Part shown: one piece after another, positions 34,280-42,707 of the stretch | Numbering within the stretch: position 1 is the stretch's first letter | How the letters are laid out: the number at the start of each line of letters is the position of its first letter | Source of the DNA: Candidatus Acidiferrales bacterium | GTDB taxonomy: Bacteria > Bacteroidota > Ignavibacteria > Kryptoniales > JAKASW01 | DNA length: 64,000 bases | Assembly (NCBI GenBank): GCA_035515795.1 | Contig: DATJAY010000011.1 | Coordinates: forward strand, 62,001 to 126,000 | Direction of reading: 5' to 3' | Program-made: the position numbers and the translations under genes | The notes under the pieces: model-generated | Told to the model about the DNA's origin: nothing | Databases searched by the model: none | What the model saw: the letters and a program-made list of their open reading frames with translations, nothing else

Positions 34280-34824
34280 GCTAAATGCCAGACCGTTTCA
34301 AATCTAGATATCACCTCATCCAGCATACAATCATCAAATTCCGTCATGGTTACATCCTTATCGTAAATATCAGCCAATGATGGCCCCATGTGCACCCCTT
34401 TCCTTTCCTCGCCGTTTTCTTTGAGAATCCACCTGTCGTGCAAACTTCTCGGGTAGTTGTTTACGCTTTGAGCATATCTTGCGATCTCAATACTGCAACT
34501 AGGGAACTCAGGAATGTGGAAAATCACCGGATAAGCATCTCCGGCCTGATAGTTCAAAGGTTCCTTTGTCAAAATTCTAATCTTAAGGTTCTGAGTTGAT
34601 TCACAAAGGGACACGATGAATAGTTTCCAAATAAATTTCTCGCTAGATTTCTCTTTGTCACTCATAGGTGCAGTCAATTGTTCGACGGCTGAGAAAAAAG
34701 GATCTACAAGCATTAAGCTATCGCCAACATTTACAGAAAGACAGGTCAATAAATGGTAAACGACATCCAAATTTCGATCTTCCGCCAGCGTGTACTCCAA
34801 ATCAATATCAAGCTTCCCGCTCAT
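34258..34824 (-). CDS. HDR-motif phospholipase-D-like protein (188 aa)
   Basis: After DSLMLVDPFFSAVEQL and a strand LKIRILTKEPL comes YPRSLHDRWILKENGEE, then KGVHMGPSLADIYDKD. This HDR-W...G.S-L-xDI pattern belongs to PLD-like domains in which the HKD motif is replaced by HDR (as in MIT_C-type domains). The 188-residue protein is little more than this domain. The C-terminal region of the preceding gene product has the same layout, so two half-enzymes may pair. It overlaps its neighbours by 17 and 22 nt. Function is inferred from the motif only. Confidence 0.55.
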   Translation of the reverse strand: MSGKLDIDLEYTLAEDRNLDVVYHLLTCLSVNVGDSLMLVDPFFSAVEQLTAPMSDKEKSSEKFIWKLFIVSLCESTQNLKIRILTKEPLNYQAGDAYPVIFHIPEFPSCSIEIARYAQSVNNYPRSLHDRWILKENGEERKGVHMGPSLADIYDKDVTMTEFDDCMLDEVISRFETVWHLACVRRCR

Positions 34825-36394
34825 ACAACTTGTACTTTTTAGAATGTTCCAATCGTTCGATTAACCGAGTTATTGTCCGTTGAGCTTCAGGGGATTGATC
34901 GGGAATTATTGACACCTCTCCACTGCTTAGTAGGCCGCTGATACTAGTTGAGACTCTCCAGAGTTCTTCCGTCCCCGACTTCCTCAAAGCCAACCAGTGA
35001 CGATCATGGAACGGCTTTTCTGAAAAGCAAAGAGTCACTTTTTCAATGCCCATTCGCTCCACTTCCTTGGAGAGCATTCTATACACTTGAACGATCTTGA
35101 TCTCATCCGATCCAACATCTCTTTTCATGAGGCTCTTCGTGCCGATAATTGTAATTTCTTTCAACCACCCGAATTTTGTCGCGAGCAACATGGCGTTAAG
35201 GAAAGGGCGCTGGTTTACTGATGTGGTTCTTACAAGATCATTCTCCACGCGGATACCCCCAAGCGCATACGGATCTGAGACCACGATCATGGGTCCCATA
35301 TACTTGAAGAGGTCTAACATGTCGTCAGACAAAGAAAGCTCAGCCACATCAGAACTGGAAAAAACATCTGAGTGCCAAATGATAGTCTTAGGATGTTGAT
35401 GAGGTGCTTCCTCTCCAGCCTGAGATGGCGGTAGGTTGTGTTCGCGACCATACATGTCTTTGATTCTTCCAGAGATCATATGCGTCTGCACATTGATTCT
35501 TTTGATCAGATGAAACTCGCTTGAGCACATGAGTTCCCTAGTCGTTTCGTTCTCCAAGTTGATTTTACCTTCGCTCGCGGAGAATGCAGTTCTCAATTTC
35601 CAGACTCCGCTCTTCGAATCCACCTTAGCTTCACCCATTGGTCTATCTTCCAAATCTGTCAAGCGAACCTTAACTGAAGATCTGAAATTGTCATTGTCTT
35701 GAACAAAACCAACAAATTCTGATGGGTCTTCATCTTCTTTCAGACCTTCTCTTCGACCCCTAAGGGTTGAAAAGCGAACACGTCCTTCATGAATCAGGAC
35801 AATTTTCTGCTTGAACATTTCATATAATTCACCCTTATCTAATAAGCCGGGTGGATATATGATAGATGGCTTATCTTCCGGCGATAGCTGATGTGGGACT
35901 TCATGCCCTTGCAATAGCAGGCAATTATCTTCATCCATTAAAGGGTCTATGCGCCTCCCGATTTCGGTATCCCAATCTTCAATGGTGAAAAAAGCCTTTG
36001 ATTTATCTGACGTGCACGGCTTGGGCCCGTTAGACTTCTCGGATTTGGAATCCTCAACTTGCTTGAGTGGCTTGCCTATCGGCAGACGAAATTCTTTCCG
36101 AATAACATCTGTCTTTCCTTTGAAGCTAATTTCCAACTTGTTTTCTTGAACAAGAATTTGCCACATGTCCCGAATTAAACCATCTTCCCCAGTCACTAGC
36201 CATTGGCAGAGATTAGAAACCCGCGGATGCTTGGGCCATATCTTCTTTGCTATGCCATCTCTTCCTAAACCATCGTGCCAATAAATATCGTCAGCTACAG
36301 AATCATCCACTTCGCGAAGTAAGCCAAATATGATTTGTTCGTGTGATTTCTCTGACAACGTTAAGAAAGTTAGGAACGATGCATTCGATTGCAT
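34808..36394 (-). CDS. HDR-motif phospholipase-D-like protein with long N-terminal region (528 aa)
   Basis: This is the first gene of the minus-strand operon. The N-terminal region starts FLTFLTLSEKSHEQIIFGLL and contains IYWHDGLGRDGIAKKIWPKHP and VSNLCQWLVTGEDGLIRDMW, probably helical. The middle has beta strands and a disordered KSEKSNGPKPCTSDKSK linker. The C-terminal part reads MIVVSDPYALGG, EITIIGTKS, VTLCFSEKPFHDRHWLALR, ELWRVSTSISGLL. These are the DP-x..., HDR and 'S-I-x-x-L' features also found in the 188-residue neighbour. It could be the substrate-recognition or effector protein. It lies 178 bp from recombinase 2, transcribed the same way. Confidence 0.6.
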   Translation of the reverse strand: MQSNASFLTFLTLSEKSHEQIIFGLLREVDDSVADDIYWHDGLGRDGIAKKIWPKHPRVSNLCQWLVTGEDGLIRDMWQILVQENKLEISFKGKTDVIRKEFRLPIGKPLKQVEDSKSEKSNGPKPCTSDKSKAFFTIEDWDTEIGRRIDPLMDEDNCLLLQGHEVPHQLSPEDKPSIIYPPGLLDKGELYEMFKQKIVLIHEGRVRFSTLRGRREGLKEDEDPSEFVGFVQDNDNFRSSVKVRLTDLEDRPMGEAKVDSKSGVWKLRTAFSASEGKINLENETTRELMCSSEFHLIKRINVQTHMISGRIKDMYGREHNLPPSQAGEEAPHQHPKTIIWHSDVFSSSDVAELSLSDDMLDLFKYMGPMIVVSDPYALGGIRVENDLVRTTSVNQRPFLNAMLLATKFGWLKEITIIGTKSLMKRDVGSDEIKIVQVYRMLSKEVERMGIEKVTLCFSEKPFHDRHWLALRKSGTEELWRVSTSISGLLSSGEVSIIPDQSPEAQRTITRLIERLEHSKKYKLYEREA

Positions 36395-36510
36395 GGACGA
36401 AACTCGATAAGCGGACGATTAGTGAAAGTAATTTTCAAAATAAATTAATTCTTCTTCATGTAATGAACAATAACATCGCGTACCACTGCTACCTCACAAA
36501 ACACCTGGGC

Positions 36511-36540
36511 AAAAAAGGACAATTCGTCAATTTTGTCCGC
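36511..36540 (-). terminator. terminator of recombinase 2
   Basis: On the minus strand: GGACAAAATTGACGAATTGTCC followed by TTTTTT. It lies downstream of the recombinase 2 stop codon. The rest of 36395-36572 holds only the promoter region of the operon starting at 36394. Confidence 0.8.
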
Positions 36541-36572
36541 CTTTAATTGTAGATAGAATTCTTGTACCATGA

Positions 36573-38204
36573 TCACATATTGAGACTAGAGGATTTTTCT
36601 TCTCGCATCTTATCCAAGAAAAAAGTTCGAACATCATTCACTAAGGCACCCCAGATGAAAAATTGAGGTTGTGGAGGGTTTAAGAACGTTGTAATGACGG
36701 GATTATTTTGAGGTTCGAGGCTTCTATTTTCTTCTTTAGGGCCATGATACATTTCCTGAATGATTTTGAACGGTTTTCCCACATCAATACTGAGTTTTTT
36801 ATCCCTCAAGAAAAAGTTCGAGCCGAGTTCTCTGATGACCGCTTTCTTCAATTCAAGTGGACTTTTCAAGAAGCGTTCCTTCGCCTCGTGAGCGAAAGTG
36901 AAGACTCGTGCAGCTGAAGCGATTGCGCCCTCAGTACCATTTCTTACCCCTTCTAGGCTCTTTTCCAAACGCGTCTTTTCATCGGTAAGTTTTCTTTTTC
37001 CTTTCAAGTATTCTTCGTCATCCAGCAGTTCTCGGAGCCTCATCTCATTAAGGTTTTCCAGCTTTCGTTCACAGTCATGCAAGGCCTTCTCAAGTGATTT
37101 TTGGGTTATCAATTCTTGCTCGCGATTCTCTACTTGTTCGTTTTCTAACTGGTCCAAAGCGAAATCAAGAAACTCTTTGGAGACTTGTATCCTATCAAGA
37201 TAATCCAGCATCTGGCGTTCCAGTTCCTGCGCTTGGATATACTCTTGCGAGCACTTCACATCAAGTTTCTTTTTTGTGCAATGGTAATAAATGTAATGAG
37301 AACCATAATAGTTCACCCGTTCTTCGGCTGTGATGCCACATCCACACTCGCCGCATTTCATCAGCCCTGTGAAGGCAAACTTGTGGTATTGGGGACGCGG
37401 TTTCCCTTTGCTGCCCAAAAGTTCTTGCGCCTTCCAGAACTCTTCCTCTGTGATCATCGGACGGTGTTTCCCTTGATGCAGACTTCCATTGTATTGAATT
37501 ACGCCGTAATAAAACGGATTGGTGAAAATCCTGTAGATCGAGCTTACGCTTAGCATCTTGCTTATACGCTCGCTGTGCGTTCTCCGCCTTAATCCTAGTT
37601 CGTTGGATGCGATATAGTGGATGCGTTTTGGGTTGTATCCTTCGAGCAGCATATCCCACATTTTGCGGACTGTAGAAAATCGATCTGGATCGGGGATAAT
37701 TGTGTGATCTCTCAATTCATTCAAGTAACCGATTGGAGCGAGGCCCGGCTTCCATCCCTTCTCAAGTTTCATTCTATTGCCTCGCTTCACATTGTCTGAA
37801 AGATCGTCAACATATTTTTTTGCCATTCCGAACTCAAGCTGCATGATAAATTTATCATTACTGTTATTATGAAGTTGGTTATAGGGGGTTATAATTTCTT
37901 CGATCTTTCCCTGATCGAGTGCCCATACGACCGCCGCTCCATCAAGCGGATTACGTGCTAAGCGATCCAACTTCCAGCAGATAATACCTTTGACATCACC
38001 GTGAGAGATTTGTTCCATGACACGACCGAAAACAGGACGACCGGGGTACTTAGCTGATCGAGATTCGGTAAGAACATCCGATGCCGAAATCTTAAGTCTT
38101 TCGGAAAGCTCCTTAAGTTCTTTAATCTGTGCTTCGATGGAGAGTACCTGCTTCTCTTCCGACTCAGTTGATTTTCTGCAATAAATGATGTATTTCTGTG
38201 CCAT
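36573..38204 (-). CDS. large serine recombinase 2
   Basis: The N-terminal catalytic domain is IIYCRKSTESEEKQVLS (S12 as nucleophile), with GIICWKLDRLARNPLDG. The recombinase domain reads GWKPGLAPIGYLNE and RIFTNPFYYGVIQYNGS, followed by the zinc ribbon CGECGCGITAEE ... YYHCTKK and a long coiled coil (about 360-430). It has 543 residues. It is only distantly related to recombinase 1 and has the look of recombinases on small elements in candidate-phylum genomes. A small gene just upstream accompanies it. Either a second element is nested here, or this is a second recombinase of the same element. Confidence 0.9.
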   Translation of the reverse strand: MAQKYIIYCRKSTESEEKQVLSIEAQIKELKELSERLKISASDVLTESRSAKYPGRPVFGRVMEQISHGDVKGIICWKLDRLARNPLDGAAVVWALDQGKIEEIITPYNQLHNNSNDKFIMQLEFGMAKKYVDDLSDNVKRGNRMKLEKGWKPGLAPIGYLNELRDHTIIPDPDRFSTVRKMWDMLLEGYNPKRIHYIASNELGLRRRTHSERISKMLSVSSIYRIFTNPFYYGVIQYNGSLHQGKHRPMITEEEFWKAQELLGSKGKPRPQYHKFAFTGLMKCGECGCGITAEERVNYYGSHYIYYHCTKKKLDVKCSQEYIQAQELERQMLDYLDRIQVSKEFLDFALDQLENEQVENREQELITQKSLEKALHDCERKLENLNEMRLRELLDDEEYLKGKRKLTDEKTRLEKSLEGVRNGTEGAIASAARVFTFAHEAKERFLKSPLELKKAVIRELGSNFFLRDKKLSIDVGKPFKIIQEMYHGPKEENRSLEPQNNPVITTFLNPPQPQFFIWGALVNDVRTFFLDKMREEKSSSLNM

Positions 38205-38225
38205 AATATTGACAAAGTTTTGGCT

Positions 38226-38402
38226 TTATGGCCCTAGATTATCACCTTTTTGTGCCGTGTCAAGTCGTCCATATACTACAATTCTAACCACGTTGATAAG
38301 CCTTGAGAACCTTTCAAAGGCAGCTTCATCAGTAAGTTCTTCACCGAATTCTTCCTTGTATATTTTCTTGAACCTGTCCAATGCCTCAGGTGATGGTTTC
38401 AT
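38226..38402 (-). CDS. 58-residue protein upstream of recombinase 2
   Basis: The product begins MKPSPEALDRFKKIYKEEF and contains GEELTDEAAFERFSRLINVV. The pattern 'xALxxFKxIYKxEFGEELTDEEA...A..L..L' is one I have often seen as a short gene just before serine recombinases in small mobile elements. The spacing of 21 bp to the recombinase ATG supports an operon. Function unknown; possibly a recombination directionality factor or regulator. Confidence 0.65.
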   Translation of the reverse strand: MKPSPEALDRFKKIYKEEFGEELTDEAAFERFSRLINVVRIVVYGRLDTAQKGDNLGP

Positions 38403-38674
38403 GTTCCTATGTATCCACGATAGTGGAACATGCTCTTACTCATAAGGAGGGCATTTTTGATACTTGCAGCAAAATCACCATTCATCCTTGGCGCAGAGGG
38501 TTTGAAAGGGGATAACTCGTAAAGTAAATTGCGAGAGGTTGAAATGAATTAGCTTTTTGTCATGAATTTTCTTGCGTGATAATAATGATTCCGCCTCTTC
38601 TCATAATCTATCTTGTATAGGAGTAATCAATGTGAAAGTGTTTAACAAGACAATTTTTCGATAGTGGTACGATC

Positions 38675-39865
38675 ATGGATGAACAAGAAGAAATGTTCAA
38701 CCGTGCCCATGATGCTTTAATGACGGAGTTCAATCGATTAATCCGTGAACGAGTAAATCAACAGGCGAAAGAGATGGTCGCGCTTGCCCGTAGTTCCCAA
38801 TTTCAGAAGTCGGCGACACCGTATGTAGGCAGAAATAAGATCTACGAGGAAACATTAGCGAACGTTGGAAATGATTATATCAATGCCCTGAGAAACATTT
38901 TGTTTCCCAATTGCGACCTCGTAACTGAAGTGCAGACCTCGATGTTGGTCAAGGAACTAACAAAGATAATTGAAACAATGATGGAAAATGCGAAAAGAGG
39001 AACTGCTCAGTTTGCTGCGAGCATCGGATTAACCAAAAATCTTGGATCGTTCAACGCGCCATTGGAAAATATGTATCGGTCCGCAGCCTCGAGATTTGGC
39101 GACCATATTGTATCGGAGGTCAAGCAATCAAATTTGGCAAAAGCTCATGGAAAGGTGACGCTTGCAAGTTCGATGGTCGCTCAATCTAACCACGAGAAAG
39201 TGCAAGTTTTCTTCAGCCATTCGACAAAGGACAAGAAGAGAGTGCAGGCGGTAGCCGACTTCTTTGATGATACTTGGTTTGAAGTTTTCGTGGCACATAG
39301 AGATATATCCGTATCCTCTTTGTGGCGCGGTGAGATACTAAAGCATCTGAAAGCTTGTGATGTTTTCGTCTCATTCTTAACGACTAATTTTCATAAGTCG
39401 GACTGGACAGATCAAGAAGCAGGCATTGCAATAGGTGAAAATAAGGCAGCAATCATAGGGCTCCAATTTAGCAAAAAGCCATATGGGTTCCTTGAGCAGT
39501 ACCAGTGTATCAACTGCCGAAATGTTAGCCCACGAGATATAGCAGAATCCATAATAGAAGCGGTACTCAAAAAATCTCCAGACGATCAGAAAACAAGGCG
39601 CGCGTTTATCGAAAGCCTAATCGAAACCAAATCTTTTGATCAATCAATTATGTTTTCAAATCTACTCTCTGAGATTAAGAATTTCTCCAATGAAGAATTT
39701 AAGAAAATTATTGTCGGAGCTTGTAAGAACGATCAAATCAGTAATTCTCCGAGGACGGTTAAAAATATCTCGACAATCCTTGAGCAACACAGAAAACAAA
39801 TACCCGAGCAATTGATAGCTGACTATGAAAACAAAGTTGCACTTCTCGATCTGCCTAAGGGGTGA
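38675..39865 (+). CDS. TIR-domain protein
   Basis: The helical N-terminal region (about 1-170) starts MDEQEEMFNRAHDALMTEF. The TIR domain (about 175-285) reads VQVFFSHSTKDKKRVQAVADFF, FVAHRDISVSSLWRGEIL, CDVFVSFLTTNFHKSDW and TDQEAGIAIGENKAAIIG, with E248 as the probable NADase glutamate. A C-terminal helical tail follows. TIR proteins of bacteria degrade NAD+ or make signal molecules during phage attack. No SIR2 (ThsA), CBASS cyclase or Argonaute partner is nearby, so it may act alone. The stretch 38403-38674 before it holds no other gene. Confidence 0.82.
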   Translation: MDEQEEMFNRAHDALMTEFNRLIRERVNQQAKEMVALARSSQFQKSATPYVGRNKIYEETLANVGNDYINALRNILFPNCDLVTEVQTSMLVKELTKIIETMMENAKRGTAQFAASIGLTKNLGSFNAPLENMYRSAASRFGDHIVSEVKQSNLAKAHGKVTLASSMVAQSNHEKVQVFFSHSTKDKKRVQAVADFFDDTWFEVFVAHRDISVSSLWRGEILKHLKACDVFVSFLTTNFHKSDWTDQEAGIAIGENKAAIIGLQFSKKPYGFLEQYQCINCRNVSPRDIAESIIEAVLKKSPDDQKTRRAFIESLIETKSFDQSIMFSNLLSEIKNFSNEEFKKIIVGACKNDQISNSPRTVKNISTILEQHRKQIPEQLIADYENKVALLDLPKG

Positions 39866-40368
39866 TTCGTTGCGGTAAGGATAGAGAATAGACTACATGT
39901 AGTCAATCAGATTGAAATCTGATATTTGCTGACATAATCTGATATACCTTGTTGGCAGTGTTTTATCTATTGTGCCCAATAAACTAAGTATAGTGGTCAG
40001 AAAAGGCTTATTTTGACCACTATGAAATTGAAAAAGCCATTTAGTGGCATCTTTCCGGGAATGTCAACGAAAGCGACCAAAACGTTGACATTGCTATTGT
40101 AAACATTGATTGACTTTAATATCACATCCTCGACAAAGAATTTCGGGCTGCGTGTCGTTATGGTCGTAGTACGGCTACTTGATGGAACGGCTAATTTAAA
40201 TTGGCGACCGAAGCGCGTAGGCCGATGCTGTGAATCAGAGTATGTAAAATTGTAAATTAGAATGCTGCGGACAATAAAAGGTTGAACGGCGTGAGAATAA
40301 ATCGTTCTGATGGCGATATTGCGTGGTCATTAATGAGCCATAATGGGTATTTACTGGCAAGAGGTTAG
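39866..40368. other. 503-bp noncoding gap with palindromes
   Basis: Contains GACTACATGTAGTC (39891-39904), ATCAGATT-ga-AATCTGAT (39906-39923) and a longer hairpin ATAGTGGTCA(g)AAAA/TTTTGACCACTAT (39990-40023). No ORF of note. The first two may stop transcription of the TIR gene. The third resembles the inverted repeats of a small element. The second half (40024-40368) shows nothing I can name. Confidence 0.55.
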
Positions 40369-42693
40369 ATGCCTGAACTCTTTACCATCTTGACGGTCAC
40401 TTTCGTTGTTGTTGTTGTTGTCATTATCTCGATAGCTGTAGTAATCCACGTTAGAAAGCTTGGAACCGATACACAAGCTGGCACATCTAACGAGCACGCA
40501 GCCTCAACAAACCCCATAGACATCACAGAACCGGTGGATTCAGATCGTTTGCCACAACAAACAGTCGATGAGAAAGAACAAGAACCGCTTCGATCAACTA
40601 ATCCGACACCAAGTTCGTTAATCAACACAGAAGAAGAGGAAGGAACCAAGCAGGCAGCCATTGAAACAGAAATCAATTTTAGGAAAAGCGCTGACCCAAC
40701 GATCGCTGATTCGAATAAACCCAAAAGTGATGAACCTGCAAACGGTTTAAACGGAATAGGGTCATCAGAACCTTTGACGCAGCTCGAAGGTGGAGAAGCA
40801 GAATCTAAGAGCGATCACCAACCAAAACAGGTAAGAAACATTTCACCTGAAAATCGTGGTGGTGCACGTCGCGGGAAACGAACAAACGATGCAAAAGAAT
40901 CAGACTCAGGAAAGAAGCAACGCGTTAGAAGACCGGAAATAGTTTGTTGGCTACAGTCAAGAAAATGGTTTGTGGGCATTGAGATGCCAACCGATATCGG
41001 GGGGATATTTCAGGGTACAGCAACGTTGGGTGGTACTCCGCTAACAAAAGTATCAGATTCACACTGGACCGTTCCATGTTTGTTAGGGAATATAAGAATT
41101 TCTGGATTGCGGGGAGTTGATATTGTTGACCTCCCTTTAGGAACAGAGCAAGTGCCGTATCTTTTGTTCAAGCTTTCTGGCGAGACTCTGAATGTTGGAA
41201 GGCGCGTTCGTTATACAACATCAGGCATGTACCTCGTGGTGGCACCATTGGAGTGGTCGCGCGATGAAAAACAATCTGGCCTTCCGCGAGTGCCACCGTA
41301 TCCGTGCCATCTTAGCGGGTTTCAAGCACATTACTTCCATCTGGATTCTGAAAACGATGGACGTATCGCTTTTATCGCGTCAGACGGTGAGATAATCCAA
41401 ATTCCTAGCAGCAACTCTCACTTTGATTTTGAAGGTTGCAGAATAATAGATGATGCAAATGATGAAATGGGACCTTTATTTGGACAAAACCCACCTTTCT
41501 TAGTAGCCAGCGACAAATCGATTTGGAAAAACGTGGAGACCATCGTAATAGGTGAAGAAGGAAAAAGCTCAAGTGGATGGAGAACGGCATTTAAGCTAAA
41601 TGCTGAAGATGCACGAGTTGATCTTTGTTCGTCTTTGCAAGTCAAAGATGGTGGCTGGTTTTTTGTGAGAATTTATGATTCAAATGATGAGTTGATAGAT
41701 AGTCTTGATTTCCGTTTCATTAGAAACTTGCGCTCCATAAAAACTGACGAGCATAGTGTCCTTCCAATTGAAACAGGACATCAGCCCACAAAAATAACAC
41801 TTGAATGTGAAGAAACATCTTCGTTCAAAGTTGTTCCGTTTGCACATAACTTGAAGTCGGGAAGAAGTGATGAGACAAAAATTGAGATAGAAATTCCATC
41901 CCAGCCAGAATACGACCGGACAGAATGGACACTTGTGTCATCGACTAAATCGAGGGTGAATGTCTCTTTGCTTGTTGAAAGGGTATGGTGGGCTATTTGC
42001 GAGAAAGGTACTTCATTAAAACTATCACAATGGAAAGACAAATATTTGTCACTAACATCTGAGCACCTGAAGGCGTCATCAGATTTGGTTCTTCGCATTC
42101 GATTCCCTAAACCGAAATGGGCAAGACAAGTCCAAGTTGGTTTCCACAAAGGGCATGCACGGACATATCCTGTTGAGGTTACTAAGAATACAGTCGATAT
42201 TCCTCTAAATCATTTTGAAGGAGTGAGTCAGCTTGAGGATCCTTCAAAGGATCATCCCTTATTTCTATCATTAGAAGGTTTTTCGGAACAGGTCATGGCG
42301 CTTTTAACATGCAGACGAGAAAAAAAGAAAACGCATCAGCAAAAGAGAAAGACGAAAATTCGTCTGAATGTACCTCGGTTACTTAAATATTTGAATCGCC
42401 TTGGACGGTATACTAAAGATGACAAACTATCCTCATTGATAAATGAATGCAAACAGAAATGGTCGTCGCCAGAAGTGCGGGAACGGCGAGATGAATATTT
42501 GAGCGAGACAGCGTGCGTGATAGCTCTGTCATGGAAACTTTTGAAAGCGAAGGAATTAAAAGTAATTGGAAAAAGAAAAGGGTGGATCAGGAACTTGGTC
42601 AAACTCGCAGACGCCGAACCTTATTCGTTTTCATCGACCATGGAAAAATACAAAATGTTATCAGGCAACGATAAAGTTGCCTCATCAAATTAA
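40369..42693 (+). CDS. membrane-anchored defence-island protein of unknown function (774 aa)
   Basis: One N-terminal transmembrane helix (residues 3-28, very Val/Ile-rich) is followed by a disordered, acidic/Ser-rich linker (about 30-175) with QPKQ and basic RRGKR stretches. A folded part follows with beta-rich repeats (VCWLQSRKWFVGIEMP; WTVPCLLGNIRISGL; LNVGRRVRYTTSGMYLVVAPLEW; PPFLVASDKSIW). A lysine-rich helical C-terminus (KRKTKIRLNVP, WKLLKAKELKV) ends it. No family recognised. It ends 14 bp before the DUF1998 helicase, so they are co-expressed. A helicase partner tethered to the membrane, with a ligand-binding beta part, is an inference. Confidence 0.6.
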   Translation: MPELFTILTVTFVVVVVVIISIAVVIHVRKLGTDTQAGTSNEHAASTNPIDITEPVDSDRLPQQTVDEKEQEPLRSTNPTPSSLINTEEEEGTKQAAIETEINFRKSADPTIADSNKPKSDEPANGLNGIGSSEPLTQLEGGEAESKSDHQPKQVRNISPENRGGARRGKRTNDAKESDSGKKQRVRRPEIVCWLQSRKWFVGIEMPTDIGGIFQGTATLGGTPLTKVSDSHWTVPCLLGNIRISGLRGVDIVDLPLGTEQVPYLLFKLSGETLNVGRRVRYTTSGMYLVVAPLEWSRDEKQSGLPRVPPYPCHLSGFQAHYFHLDSENDGRIAFIASDGEIIQIPSSNSHFDFEGCRIIDDANDEMGPLFGQNPPFLVASDKSIWKNVETIVIGEEGKSSSGWRTAFKLNAEDARVDLCSSLQVKDGGWFFVRIYDSNDELIDSLDFRFIRNLRSIKTDEHSVLPIETGHQPTKITLECEETSSFKVVPFAHNLKSGRSDETKIEIEIPSQPEYDRTEWTLVSSTKSRVNVSLLVERVWWAICEKGTSLKLSQWKDKYLSLTSEHLKASSDLVLRIRFPKPKWARQVQVGFHKGHARTYPVEVTKNTVDIPLNHFEGVSQLEDPSKDHPLFLSLEGFSEQVMALLTCRREKKKTHQQKRKTKIRLNVPRLLKYLNRLGRYTKDDKLSSLINECKQKWSSPEVRERRDEYLSETACVIALSWKLLKAKELKVIGKRKGWIRNLVKLADAEPYSFSSTMEKYKMLSGNDKVASSN

Positions 42694-42707
42694 CGTATGG
42701 ATGAAAA

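Noticed and set aside
20119-38466. A 15-mer (CAAGTATCAAAAATG) present at 20119 and, inverted, at 38452, near the starts of both recombinase regions
   Set aside because: Considered as paired ends of one element. A match of this length is expected by chance a few times in a window of this size, and the flanking bases do not agree.
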